Assembly (NCBI GenBank): GCA_035771175.1
Contig: CM069593.1
Span: 48,214,054 to 48,278,053 of the forward strand
DNA length: 64,000 nucleotides
Source: Paratinospora sagittata
Taxonomy: Eukaryota; Streptophyta; Magnoliopsida; Ranunculales; Menispermaceae
Direction of reading: 5' to 3'
Numbering within the stretch: position 1 is the first letter of the stretch; every line of letters begins with the position of its first letter. Positions 21,884 to 35,483 of this stretch are shown here, in pieces. The position numbers and the translations under genes are program-made. Under the pieces are notes generated by a model. The model was not told the origin of the DNA and made no database searches. It worked only from the letters and a program-made list of their open reading frames with translations.

Positions 21884-24215
21884 TGGATTGGGAAGAGGGT
21901 GAGAACTTAAACTAGGCACTTGTTTTTGTACAATACTGATGTGATACTGATTTAAAAAGTTGTTAACAAGGAAAAAAAAAAAATCCAAACAAAACACATT
22001 GCCTGTGTACCACTGATACGTTTCCAAATTTCCTTGGATGATGATGACGGATGGATGGTGTGATGGCAATGAACTATATGTTGTTGTATGAGAAAGGGAC
22101 TAATTGCTGATGAATGAATAGAGATCTGAAGATAATCTTTGTTCAGTGAAATGAGAAGCAGCCTCCATGAAAAAAAAAATGAAAAAAAATGAGAAGCAGC
22201 CTTCAGTTACAATTATTTGAATTTTGTTTTGGCGTAATGCTACTACTCCAGATGTATACATGGTTCAAGGTAATTTAACGATATTTAATGGTGATATATA
22301 CTTTAGATGTTATTTTAGCATTTTCCTCTTGTGAATATGTCTCTTACTTTTAAACACCGTCATGAGTTGCCGTTTTAGAGTTTGTATTAACAAATAAATA
22401 TACACTGGTAGGCCTTTTCTTTTTGAGAGATTATTCTTTGCCAGTCATTAAGATTTCTCTTAATCCTCTCATTCTTTGCTATTTATTTTAATAAAAAAAG
22501 AAAAAAACACAGTTTCAATGTTACAAAGGGTAATACTATAATTTATTTACGTATACTTCTGTCTATTCTATTTATGAATCTAACTATGTTGTTATTAATT
22601 AATAGTGCAATTTCTTTCATTTTACCTTTCTCATTCTTAGCTTTTTTACATTTTTTATTTTCACCTTCAGTTTTATGAAAATGATAAAACGTAAGATATT
22701 AAATAATCAAACATTTAATTCAACAATCTATAAGTAATAAAACTTGGCCATAATGTGTCACGTGGAATGGTTGAAAAACGCACGTGGATGGCAGGAAATT
22801 ATAAAGGCCAATAAAGCCACCGACTACTACTGAAGCCGACAGACTATCTCTACCAATAAATGAGACGAGAAAGTCACCTAGCGTTACTTATATATATATA
22901 TATAGATAGATAGATAGCGTTACTTATATATATATATATAGATAGATAGATAGATAGATAGATAGACATATATCGTGCACGTAATCATGAGGTATCGAGC
23001 TCGAGCACTGAATATTTATTTTCATTGCACACACCTATGAGGTTTTGAGTTTGTGCCTTGGGTTAGACATTGATCTTCAATACACAGGTAAGTGACGAAA
23101 TCTTTGTCTAGGACAAAACTCTTGTATCGGGACATTACTTGTGGGAATGTTAACACGTTATTGAGTGAGATGCCACAAAATCTTTTTAGTATTTTTTGTT
23201 TCAGGTTGGATCGGAGGCTTACTATGCTAAGTTTCATAACTCTTTCCGTGATTATAGTATAATGTTACAAATTTATACAACACAAAATTCATGACACTAA
23301 TTGAATTTTCCAACCTAACATTGAAAAGCGTGCACAACAACTATATATATTTTTGTATGATTCTATATGTCATGTCAAACTATATTCAAATCTATTATTG
23401 TCATCAGCTTATAAAGTTTCTTCATCTTTTAAGACAGAATAGAAATATCTGTTCAAATCCAATTATTTAAGTTGGAATTCTACAAAGCATAATTTAATTT
23501 AAGTTTATAAGTTACTGAAAATATTATAAATATATTCGTTTGGTTAAATTCCAAAATTAATATAAACTATTTAAAAAATAAAACATAATATTATTATTTC
23601 CTGAATTTTTACATGTTAGATTGTATCTGAGTTTTCAAATAAAAAAAAAAAAATCAAATTGAATAGATGAAATTTCTTAATAGAAGAAAATTAGTTAGGA
23701 CTGACAGTTTAGACAATTATATCCAAACCTATGCATATTTCTAATCCCCCATCAAATCCAACAAAAACAATTCATATTTTTGGTACATGCATTGATGTTA
23801 GATTACTTCTCCAACTAAACTTACATAATCATGCTTATGCACCTCATTTACATCAAACCCATAAAAAAACAAAAACTTACTGAGGAAACGCTTCAAATTC
23901 CAACGACTTTAATAGCAATAATAATAAAGTAAAAAATTAGGTGTTGTATTGTACGTATTTTTGGTATGATTAGATAAAGTTATTATTTTATTCCCACGGC
24001 AACGACAATATAATGCTACCTCATATCTGAATCAGCTGTGATTCTTTGACGATTATCCTCAATCTGCTCGCTGCCCTCGATTGAAAAATTGGGGTAAGCG
24101 GGCTGATGGGTAGGCCTTAGATTGACTGATAAAGAGACCATTTTTTGCAGTTTTAGATGTGAAGAAGAAGAAGAAGAAGAAGAAGATTGAGAGTGTAAAA
24201 AAGTTGTGAACTTTG
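21884..24215. other. Intergenic: BPM 3' flank and CAT promoter/leader
   Basis: It includes the BPM 3' UTR, a duplicated TA/GATA microsatellite (22881-22967), AT-rich DNA, and an AAG tract at 24161-24187 close to the CAT start that probably belongs to the leader. Two short copies of a TATGAGGT-TTGAGTT motif occur near 22990 and 23038, and a third at 35287, from an unidentified repeat. No gene is visible. Confidence 0.55.
22881..22967. repeat. Duplicated compound microsatellite (TA)n(GATA)n
   Basis: The unit GCGTTACT plus TA repeats plus GATA repeats occurs twice in tandem: 22881-22916, then 22917-22967 with more GATA units. The whole compound repeat, unique prefix included, has been duplicated. 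Confidence 0.9.
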
Positions 24216-27200
24216 ATGGGTTTCTTATTTGGATCAAAAGAGGGTGGTGTTGGGGGTGTTAGAGCAAGTTCTTCACCTGGATTTAGAAGTTTTATGAGAA
24301 GAAAACAGGTTGATTCAGTTCATAATGGGAGAAAACCGGGCCATCAGCAATTGGCCAAGAAATTGTCTGCTCTTCAGCTCATTGCAATTGGTAATTCTTT
24401 TGATTCCTGCTCTGTAGAAAGTTGCCCAGTTCTGGTCTTGATTGGTTGTACTGTATATGATTACTTTTTGTTCTTTTGGTCTTGAGAGCATGTTTTATAA
24501 AATTTTGTTTATGGATTTAGTTTATTATGTTTATCTGGGTTTTCGTTTTCTTTGTAGTTTGAGTTTTGTTCTTAGAATTGTATGGCAACTTTTGTGTGGT
24601 TGATGTTTTGTTAATGCATCACTATTGTTGATGAATTATTTGGGCTTGGAGCCTTGGACTTCTGCTAATGAAAGGATTGGCACAAAAGACAAGGGTGGGC
24701 TCTTGTTTCCTCAGTTTTCCCTAATAAATGATGATGGAAGACATGGATTCAGGCATTTAGAAAATTGAAATCTGTGTACTTCCCATTGCTCATGCTCATT
24801 TGAGAGGCAAGAATAGTCCCACATTAGAAACTAAAGATTTCATCATTTCGGATAGTGTGGATCTCCCTCTCATTAGTGCTGAGGCCTATGAGAGTAAAAC
24901 CTCTCACCCGAGCCTAAAAGGTGGTTAAGTTGGGACAATATTGATTCTCAAGCCGGCTAACAAGTAAGTAAGGGTCTTAATGCATGCCTTAAAAGGTGAT
25001 TAAGGTGAGGACAATATTGATACTGGTTGATGTCCAGGCTCACCAACAAGGAAGTGATGGTCTTCACACACAATGTGACATGGGTTTGTGGGATACTAAT
25101 AGACGCACTGAACCTCTACTCACAATAATTACGCCTTGGTTCCCATAAAGACTGCCACTGTTTATGCAACCTGTTTGCTCACTCTCCTACTCAGTATTGT
25201 TCCTGGAAGTCGTGTGTCTAGCCCATAGGCTTCTCATAATGCACTCTCATTTTTTTTTTTTCTCATTTTCTCCTTCCTTGGTGCATTGTTTTACTATTGC
25301 ATTTGAGATGAAAGTTGATGTTAGCCTATCTTGTTTCCTTTCTTTTTGCAATTGTTTTTCACTTCAAGTTTGCTTGACAATTGACTATGTTCTTGAATTC
25401 TCGATTTTTTTTACTTTGTTATATTCCAACTCCATACCTATGTGAGCATTTGTCTTGTGTTGCCAGTCCCAAATCCAAATAGATGGTTGCACTAGGTTGC
25501 AATCCATACAACAAAAGAAATGGCATAGAGGTGATCCAGGATCGGATTTCTTGCAATCAGTATTTAAATTTCTTCTCCTTAGTCCTTACTTTGGTGCAAA
25601 TTCATTTGTGAATGAGTGGCTGAGTTTGTACATCCTGGTTCATTTCCAACATATATGTCTTGTTGTATAGGAAAATGGAATAAGAAAAAAAAAAAAAAAA
25701 GGAAGGAAGAAGAACAAACTCGAACTAGGAAGAAATTAAAAAAAAATGAAAAAAAATCTCAAATTTCTTTTTCTTTGTTTCTTTACCAATGGGTTCTTGG
25801 TTTCAATTATTAGGTGTTGGATCAACTATTGGAGCTGGAGTCTATGTTCTTGTTGGAACAGTTGCTAGAGAGCATTCAGGACCTGCCCTTACTATTTCCT
25901 TTCTAATAGCTGGCATTGCAGCCGCTCTTTCAGCATTTTGCTATGCGGAGCTTGCTAGTCGTTGTCCATCTGCTGGTAGTGCTTACCATTATTCATATAT
26001 ATGTGTTGGAGAAGGGTAATTTGCAGCTTTCTCATCTGGTTGCAAACTTGATTATATGTTTTTCTTTCTTCCCGTTTGGAAGTCTTCTGCTATTACTTGT
26101 TGCAAATTTTTTCCCATTTTTCAAGAAGGCTCTGTTTCCTTCTAGTGAATGATTTTTGTCTTATTAATGGATTATAGTGTTGCTTGGATTATTGGTTGGG
26201 CTCTGATTCTGGAGTACACGATTGGTGGCGCAACTGTTGCTAGAGGCATATCTCCAAATTTGGTACCTTGATTTTTCCTACCATAGCCTTCATTTTTTCA
26301 CTATTTCCTTAATAATTATTTTCTTTTTCCTAGACTCGAAGGACAAAATTCTCCTTATTTCTCATTTTTTTTGGTCTGTAATATTTGTGCATATCCCAGT
26401 CGAACAATCAAACTAAATTAGAGGATCTTGCTAGGGAGGTTCTCTCCCAACCATATGATAATCGTGGATTTTAAAAGTTAAGAAATCATCTTTAGATTAG
26501 AAATGTTCGACTGGGATCTACTGCTGCAAGAGGTACTTGAACCAGAACTTTAAATGATCAGTCTCAAATTAATAGCTTGTTTATGTTTTCCTAGAGGTTT
26601 TTTATAACCAATATCCTTCCATACTTTTGTTTGCAAAAGGTTTTATCTTGATGGAAATGCCAATGTCCTTTACAGGCCCTATTTTTTGGTGGAGAAGGTA
26701 ATCTGCCCTTTTTCTTAGGCCGTGCACACATTCCTTGGCTTGATATTGTTGTTGATCCATGTGCTGCACTTCTAGTTCTTATAGTCACTGGGCTGCTGTG
26801 TTTGGGAATCAAGGAGGTATAGAATATCAACTTTTAAATTCTAAACTTTTTTTTGATGGAAGTTCAATTTTCTTGCATGTTCATTTCAAAATACTCTTGC
26901 AGAGCTCACGTGCACAAGCCATTGTCACAACAGCTAATGTTTGTGTATTGGCATTTGTGATAATAACCGGTGGATATCTTGGGTTTCGAACAGGATGGCC
27001 TGGATATGAGCTTCCTAGTGGGTAATACAGTTTTTTCTTGTATTTTTTTAGAGGAATTTTTGGCTGCTGCGGCTTTGTTCATCTTTTTTTATTTTTATTT
27101 TTATTTTTTTAAAATCATAGGTATCTTCCTTTTGGAGTGAAGGGGATGCTTGCTGGCTCTGCAACAGTCTTCTTTGCATACATAGGCTTTGATACAGTTG

Positions 27201-30200
27201 CCAGCACAGCCGAGGAGGTATATTACTAGATGTGCAACAACTCAAATATGATCAATTACTCCTATGTTAGGTTCGAGCATGTTTATCAAACAGCTTTGGT
27301 TTGAGTTAGAAACTTTATGAATTGCCTGAACATTTACTTTATTGTTTTTGGTTTGTTTGATATCGAAATGTTTGAGAATGTGTTTTGTTACTGAGCAAAC
27401 CAAGCTCATGTTTGATTTGCCAGTTATTTATTTTAGAGGTTTAATCTTGTTTAGGTTTGAATTTATTTTGGATTAAAATTTTTATTTCAAGTTCTTAACA
27501 TGCTATATTAAGTTATCAATGTGAACTGGTTCATCACAGCTGAAAAGTTGACAACCTAGTGTCAAAGTTAGAAAAAAAAATGCTTGATTCCAATGGTAGA
27601 GATTTTTAGGTTGCACAAGCCACCCACCCTTGTAAAACTTAGAAGCATCTTATTATTTATGTCTTCACCTTATATATGCTCTTTTAGTAAGTCTTGTCTT
27701 TTTTTCTTTGTTTTTTTTTTTTTTTTAAACTCCTTCAATGCTTCTGGGAACTTTTGAGTTTTAAAAGTCCTAGCCTAAATATTCAAACCTTTTTTTGGTT
27801 TAAGCTTAGATTTTAATTGCAGGTAAAAACTCCTCATCGGGACTTGCCATCGGGTATTGGTGTTGCTCTTTTCATATGTTGTTCCTTGTATATGCTTGTG
27901 TCTGTTGTTATTGTTGGCCTGGTACCATATTATGCATTGGATCCCGACACCCCCATCTCCACTGCGTTTGCTAGCCATGGAATGCAATGGGTTATGTAAG
28001 AAAACGTTTTCCACCTAAACTGTTAATGTTTCTGTTTTCTGGTTAATTTTTAAACCTAACTTGTAAAACTTGTGGCCATTTTCTGTATAACTTATTTGTA
28101 GGTACATAATTACAGCTGGAGCAGTTACTGCACTTTGCTCAACCTTGATGGGTTCACTTCTTCCTCAGGTAAAAGTTTGCCGTACCTAATGACTAAGTAT
28201 GTAGTTTATGTCACATCTTTAAGTGTTTTTAATTGAGCTTGGACTTGGTTGTTATCTGTTGATATCTCATTTTCTGCATCCTGAAGGGTTTTTTTTTTTT
28301 TTTTCATTTCTTTGGTACAAGGACATAATTCTTATATCCAAAATAAAATGATGAATATCCATTGAGACCATTAAGCAACAAACAAGCTCTTTTATTCAAG
28401 TCTAGCCTAGATTTAAACCATTGAATGACAAAATCTCCATTCAAAATGTAAGGAAAAAGTGGTGATTAATGATGATTTTCTTACCAAAATTGGCGGTTTG
28501 AAGTGTGCCTCTTGGTGGTGGCTTATGTTCGTGGGTGGGAAAAACACATTTTCGATATTTCTGTTTTCTACATGGTTAACGTTGATTCTATTATTTTTGA
28601 AGGATATGGTGTATAGATTTTATTAAACATTAATTCTGACAATCAAGTTTTTGAAGTTTAGAATGTTTTCATTTTGACTTAATTTGGCTTTTAAAGATTA
28701 ATAAAAAGTATGTCTCTCTAACTATGTAGATGTGTAGATATATATATTTATGTCATTACCTTTTTGATCCATGCTTGGGCTGCCCTTGCAGTCTTTCTCT
28801 TGGAAAGTGATTTTGTCAAATTTATGATTGCAATGCATAGTCTTACTTTGCTACAATATATGATCTCTCTTCTCATGTTATATTGTTGGTTTCTCTCTTT
28901 CTTTAGCCTCGAGTTTTGATGGCGATGGCCAGAGATGGATTGCTCCCATCACTTTTCTCTGATATAAATAGACGTACACAAGTTCCTGTGAAGAGCACGT
29001 TGGTGACTGGGATCTTTGCATCACTTTTGACATTCTTTATGGATGTTTCACAATTAGCAGGGATGGTAAGTTTTGTCTAAAATGTTATAAGTTGGATGTT
29101 CACCCTTTTCGTATGCCATTTAAACTGTCCATTAGTATTAGTAATAGCTCGATATACATTGTTGGACCTCTACCTAATAGCTGCAATTGTTATCTAACAT
29201 GGTATTGGAGTGTCTTAATTTCAAGTCTCTTTGTTCTCATTTGTATATTCCTTATTTGTATCTTCATCTATCTCTCTTTTTGCTCTCCACATGCAGGATG
29301 GGGCTGTATGTGAAGGTTGGTAGGAACAGCTTGATATGAAATGCTGGGCCTCTGCACTATAGCTAAAACTTTTAAATGCAATGGTTTTCTTCAATTAGAT
29401 TTGGAAATAAAGAAAATTGTATGGGTAAAATGTAAAACATATTGTATCTACAAGGGGTTAACCACTTATGGCTGGCATGCAAGAGACCCACCAATTAGTT
29501 GGTATCATTCTGGGAGATCTCCTATAAATTGACGTTTTGGATGCTTAGAAGTTAAACAACTTGTGAATTTCTCAATATTTGTCTTTGTGAATATATTCTT
29601 TTTTTTTTTTTGAAACATTGTGAATATATTCTTAAACCCTTATATTTAGTCAATTTCTAAATTTGGTCTTGAACTAGGATCATTTTGATACTTGTTTGCA
29701 ATCCTTTGCATTTTAAACCGCTAAGTAGGTGCATTGATCAGATATAGTAAAAAAGCTGAGGCTTGGATGCCTCCTTTTTGTGCAGGTCAGTGTGGGAACA
29801 CTTCTTGCATTCACCATTGTTGCAATTTCCATTTTGATTCTTAGATATGTTCCACCAGATGAGGTGCCATTGCAAGCTTCACTTCAGGAGTCAATTGGTT
29901 CAACGTCACTCCAATATGGATCTAGTTCTTTGGGAGTTGATAGGGAAGGCCCTGAAGACCCTGTTGGTTTTTCTAAGGATAATAAACAACACTTGCAAGG
30001 AGAGAGTGAATCATCAGCTACGCATCCTCTTATCTCAAAAGTAATAGATCAAGGTAATTCCATAATGGTGACTGAATTCAAGGAATTCCTCAAAATAGCT
30101 AGCTATTGGGTGTTGGGTCCAGTATCAATCATATGAAATATCATGAAATTTTAAGTAGGCATGATCAAATGAACATCATATGCATGTTACGAGAACCCTG

Positions 30201-31848
30201 TAATGTTAACCCTGAACCAAGCATTAGATATTATTTGATTTTGCTGAATGATCACTGTCCAATTTATGTTCATTGTTACAGAAAATTAGATGAAACAGAG
30301 CCAATTTTGTTGATTGTTACAGGTAAATTACTTGAAGTAAGGAGGAGAAGAATTGCAGCTTGGAACATAGCATTTGCATGTATAGGAGTGTTTCTACTCA
30401 CCTCCGCGTCCTTAGCTGAATACTTGCCTAGGTAGGCTGAAATCTGAAGCTCTTTCTGTTCATGTTGCTCTAAACTGATGTTTGATGATGCAGAATAGCA
30501 TCTTTGCTTTCAAGGTTAAGTAGTTGAACTGTTCCATGCTTTAGACTTATGCGACCTCAATTCTATAGTTATGAGACTTACGTGACACTCCACTTTAAAG
30601 AGCATGAAAGCTAATGGATAGATGAAAAAGAGAATTGTGAAAAAAACTATTTTCTTGCACTCAAAGAATTAATCTCATTGTAAATTTAAGCAAGGTTCCT
30701 GGTGGCAGAGGATAGGGAGAAAAAGGGGCTAACAAAACTTCAATTTGCTGATTTGTTTCTAACACAAGGCTTAGAGAGATCATGGAAGGCTTGTGGCATT
30801 TGCCCTAAAGAGCTTTTATACTTTCTTGATAAGGTGCAATTTTTGCAAGGAAAACTTGGCTGCTAAGGGGGTAATAAGCCTAAACCTTGACTAAACCAAT
30901 GGTTTGATTATGGGAAAGCTGTGTCTTTCTCTCAAAATCTAGTAACACAAGTGTCTTTTAAATGAGATACTCCTGCTTATTTTTGAGTGACAGGATGATT
31001 TGTGTTCGAATACGATGTCTCATTTCAGGGGTTTTTTTTTTTGAATCAGAGTTGCCCGCATAACAATATGTGGAGTTGGTGGTTTGCTTCTTTTGTGTGG
31101 CATTATCGTACTATCTAGGATAGACCAAGATGTTGGGAGACACAGTTTTGGACACTCTGGTGGTATGTCTTGTTTCATTTCTTGTATCTATTCATGTTTG
31201 TTAGGTCAATTTGGCCAGATTGCTCCTCACCTTCTCTATCCCCTGTCAAAGCCCTAGATAATATTCATTGTTCAGAGAATCTGTAGTGAAAATTCACAAG
31301 AAACTTGACCACTTGATGGCTTGGTCATCCAGTTGGGTTCAGCGAAAGATTCTTCCTGAGTGGACCGACTGCTCCTACATTTTTTTACTTCGCGTTTTAA
31401 TCTGTTCTAAATGCTTACAAGCCCAGGCATAAAAAATTGTTTGATACTAAATAATGCACTATGATGGTTTCTCTGCAGGGTTCCTTTGCCCCTTCGTTCC
31501 CTTCCTACCCGTTGCCTGCATTCTCGTAAACGTTTACTTACTGCTAAATCTCGGGTCAGTACAAACTGCTTACTTTTAATCTTCCTATTTTCAGTGTTCT
31601 GCTCTTACCACTTCTTTATTTTTCTTTTTGTGTGATTATTTCATACTTAATCTAAACTAAACATCTAACTTATATACATGCTTGAACTCAGAGCTGGAAC
31701 ATGGATTCGTGTTTCTTTCTGGTTGGTCATTGGGATTTTTGTTTATTTATTTTATGGGCGGAGACACAGCTTGCTGCTAAATGCTGTTTATGTGCCAACC
31801 GCCCATGCTGAGGAGGTCTACCGAAGTTCTTCAGAATATTTGGCTTAG
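24216..31848 (+). CDS. CAT2/CAT4: Cationic amino acid transporter, tonoplast CAT2/CAT4 type
   Basis: This is a multi-pass APC-superfamily carrier for Arg, Lys and other amino acids; CAT2/CAT4-type members sit in the vacuolar membrane. Fourteen exons join in frame to 646 residues: 24216-24390, 25814-26015, 26178-26262, 26676-26816, 26903-27021, 27121-27217, 27823-27995, 28102-28168, 28907-29065, 29786-30053, 30323-30431, 31050-31162, 31479-31554 and 31692-31848. TM1 is at about residues 53-75 ([16 protein letters not shown], the substrate-site Gly-rich loop). Further landmarks are [53 protein letters not shown] and the C-terminal [16 protein letters not shown] hydrophilic loop around residues 430-500 is Ser/Gly-rich and poorly conserved. 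The start is the first ATG after an AAG-rich leader. Synteny favours CAT4 over CAT2 or CAT3, but the sequence does not decide this. Confidence 0.93.
24912..25063. repeat. Tandem duplication in CAT intron 1
   Basis: Two imperfect copies (24912-24978 and 24986-25063) share CCTAAAAGGTGGTTAA / CCTTAAAAGGTGATTAA, GGACAATATTGAT and GGTCTT. Upstream is AGTCCCACATTAG, an LTR-like word. It may be a retroelement remnant, but nothing coding is nearby. Confidence 0.55.
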
Positions 31849-32606
31849 AACCCCACCCCATTAATGTAAGCCAAATACATCCTTGGGGATGTTGATTTTT
31901 CACATGTTCTTATCTATATACCTGACTATATATTGCACATAATTGTTTAGCAAGGGTTATACCCAAAGTCATTATTCTCTTGGTTTTGTAGAAAAGATGT
32001 AAATAACTTGCAAGTTGGAAATGTATGGAAGATTTCCTTCCTGCAGATGTTCAAAAGTTGGGAAAGTTGGAAAATGAATCAATTCATTGATATATTTTTC
32101 AATGATAGTTGGTCATAATTCTTGTCTGCTCTCTTACCTGTTTTTTTTTTGGCATGTTCAAAGCCTTCCCTCTGGATTTTGGCAAGAGATCTCCAGTAAT
32201 AAACGAACCAAATGTACATATCAAAGATCCTGTTTGTAGCAAAAGCAAAAAATTCTGCATATTCAATACAAAAACCATGTATCAATATAACATGGCTCTA
32301 ACATGAAATAAATATTGATGGAAATGGCAGTTCGTGATTTTACAGAGTTGCCTGACAGCTTTATATTCAAGAATTCTCTGAATCCAGTTGCATGTGATCT
32401 TAGTATTGATCCCAATGTACTACGCAAATCAAATTAACTCAACTAACCCTTTTTCTAGTTACATAAATTCGCTTCCTTCACTCAGCTCTTTAAAGACTAA
32501 GTCAACATTTAAATTGCAAATAATAATCCCAAAGTAATGAAGGAAAAATAATGGACCAAAATTTTCATTTATTTTATTGATACATTGAACAGTAAGATAC
32601 ACAACA
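31849..32606. other. Convergent 3' flanks of CAT and the small anchored-protein gene
   Basis: Both genes end here. The stretch holds their 3' UTRs and about 750 bp of ordinary AT-rich DNA with no repeat or ORF worth naming. Confidence 0.6.
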
Positions 32607-34393
32607 TTACATTATTGAATTTACAAAAAGTATCGCTCTTGGAAGATTCTCCAGACCCCAAGTGAACATGCCACCTAGTAGAAAGATCACAATGAAAGCA
32701 AGCAATATCTTCCCCAAATATTCAATGTTGATTTGCACTTTTGATTGCTCTTTGGATCTCTCTGCAGGGTCTACACCATCTTTTCTCTGCAAGAGTGCAT
32801 TTATAACAAAGTTCTATCAGATGCTTAATAAGGATATCTTTTTCAGTAATTCATGTATAAATTGTCAAAAATACATGATTTGATAAATTGGGTCCTGAGA
32901 TTTGTGAATTATTTCAAATCTTTTGAACTGGAAGAGCTAAATTATTGATCCAAAAATACTGCATTCTACTGGTGAAAGTTACCTCTAATGCTACTCAACA
33001 TCTATCTCACCTGTTTAACCCAAGCTTCATGGTAAAGGACCTAAAGGCATTAAACATGAAAAAGATTTTTAAGTCTCAAATGAGTTGAGATAGAGACCCC
33101 TTTTAGTACAACTTTTACAAAAATGTTTTTTTTTGAGAAGTGCTTTTATAGAAAACACTTTTTTAAAAAAGCTGTTCTCACAGTTTCTCCAAAAAATAAA
33201 AAAACTATCTTACCCACCGTAATATGGCCTGAAAGTAGGTCTCAAACACCTCCAAAAATATTTTTGATCTAAAAGCACTTTACAAATGCTCAACCAAATA
33301 GATCTTTAAATTGGTAAGGGTTTATAAAGAATAGTTAAAAAACTAACAACTGCACAAGTAGTTCAATAGTATACCTACATCCTCAGGAGAATAGAGAGAG
33401 ATATTCTTATTTTGTAAACGGGGTCGAATCACATTTAGGTCTAGGTCTATTACACCATAAAGTGAAGTAACTTATTTTGGTAATTTAAGATTTAATATAA
33501 TTATGATATCTCCTAAAGTAGAAAAATACTGTAAGCATAATTAATCAAATCAAGTCACGATTGGAAATAAATCTCAAGCAGATAACAGTTCTTAACAAAG
33601 CTCTCAGCATAAATACAAAACTCTAAGCAGAGATAAGAGGAAGTAAAGCATATTACCATAACAGAAGTGAATTGGGCATAAGTTTCCTGCACCACCTTCT
33701 CTTTTTCAAAACCTGCTTTGATTTAAAAATCAAACAAAAATTTGAAATTCAATAAGAACATGATCAAATCTGAAAATTTTCAAAAGAAAAAAAAAAAAAA
33801 CAACCCATTACAATATACCTTTTCCATCCACAACAGTCTGCAATCTCCAACCATCACCATAATCAACAAGAACAGAACTGGGACCAAAACTAACAGCTTC
33901 TTCACTTTCTTTGACCGCCTCGATATACGAACCAGGAACAACTTCAACACCCAGTTTCCGATTAATCAGCTGTAACGCGAATCCAGCCTTTGTACCAACA
34001 GAAAATCGCCTGATTTTTCCTGAACTCTTGCAGGTGACCTCAAGAAACTGATAAACCAATGAAATTGACTCACAAATTCAATGAGAAATTATTCAAGACA
34101 TTTAAAAAAAAAATTATGTAATAGATACCCAATTCGGAAATTGGAATGATTGAAAATTATGAGAAATGCCCAAGAAGAAAAAATTGTTAAAAAAAGAAAT
34201 AAAGAAAGAAAAATCAAATTAAAGCCCAGAAATCGAGAATTTTTCAGAAGAAAAAAAAGAAAAAAATCCTGGGTAATTAAGAATTGGTAATAAAATATCG
34301 AGAGAGAGAAGGGGGGGGGAGCGGCGCGCTTACGGGAAGAGAAGAGCGTGAAGATTCTGTAAGGTTAGTGTTGGTAGCTTCCTCTGCCGCCAT
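32607..34393 (-). CDS. Uncharacterised plant protein with a C-terminal membrane anchor
   Basis: Exons 34393-34334, 34047-33819, 33712-33657 and 32786-32607 join in frame to 174 residues. The start ATG (MAAEEATNTN) lies in a good context, CCATGGCG. Residues 21-95 form a compact soluble region (FLEVTCKSSGKIRRFSVGTK, LQLINRKLGVEVVPGSYIEA, VLVDYGDGWRLQTV). A charged linker follows (RKDGVDPAERSKEQSK). A hydrophobic stretch at about residues 138-155 (ILLAFIVIFLLGGMFTW) and a short polar tail look like a tail anchor with the N-terminus in the cytosol. I believe I have seen this conserved in plants, but I know of no function and assign none. Intron 3 holds a MITE-like stretch at 33090-33310. The gene is divergent from MFAP1. 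Confidence 0.8.
33090..33310. mobile_element. hAT-like MITE candidate
   Basis: Left-side words GAGAAGTGCTTTTATAG and AAACACTTTTT are mirrored on the right by AAAAGCACTTTACAAATGCT and CTCAACCAAATA. This arrangement is common in short plant MITEs related to hAT elements. I could not define exact ends or a target duplication. Confidence 0.4.
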
Positions 34394-34502
34394 GGAAGAA
34401 AGGGTCGTAGAGGCTAGCTGGAGGAAATCCCAGATGAGAGAAATTTCAGGGGAATTTATTATATATGGGTGTTTTATATTTATATGAATTTTATTATTCT
34501 CG

Positions 34503-34545
<43 letters not shown>

Positions 34546-35448
34546 AGTAATATTAATAATTAGTTGAATTTTTTTTTTCTTTTAAAATAGTTATGAAGAT
34601 AGGTTGACGGTAGGGCACATTACGTAAGTGTATACCACTTGCATCTGGAGAATACTTTTACTGTATTTATATTGACGTTGAAGCTTAAACCTTCGTAGAT
34701 GAGACCCAAGATAGAGAGTTGCCCACCTCACTAAAGGCTACTAGCGTAACTTGAACCATGACTTTGCTTAAGGTGTTGCGGTTATCTTATATGTAGAGCT
34801 TACTTTAATGGGCTTTTTAGTTTATTTCATCACATGCAAGTTAGGTTTGTAGAGGTATTACTTAAGAAAAGAGATTTATTAACATATATGTAATTGAGAA
34901 AAAAGACATAATTAAGTTGAGTGAAATATTTATAGCACATGTAATTAGAATAACATTTCCTTTAATGAGTCTAGAAACTTGAACACTTGATTCGAAAACG
35001 ATCAACTCGGAAGCTAGAAACACCCGACCTGAAACGATCGACCTAGAAGCCAAAACACATGACTCGAAAATGACCAACATGAAAACCCAAGACTTAAATT
35101 GTGAAACCGAATTAAACACATGAAACAGATAAATATCATTTCTCACTAACAATTAAGTAATTTTCTTATTTTACTTTTTCTTCTAAAACTTTTCTAATAT
35201 ATTATATCATAAACTTTTCCAATCACTTTAATATTGTAAAAGAATTTATAAACATCTTAGAGACAGTAGAAAAAAGAATTTTTACTTATGAGGTCTTGAG
35301 TTTGAGCATCGAAAATAGATTTTTGTTGTTATTGCCCGGACGAGATAGCACCAAGTACCTTTAGTGGCGCTTGTTTTAAGTAGAATAATTTTTGTGATGT
35401 GCAGACTTGAAAAATACCATGGATTACCTATGTATATATACATATAAT

Positions 35449-35483
<35 letters not shown>

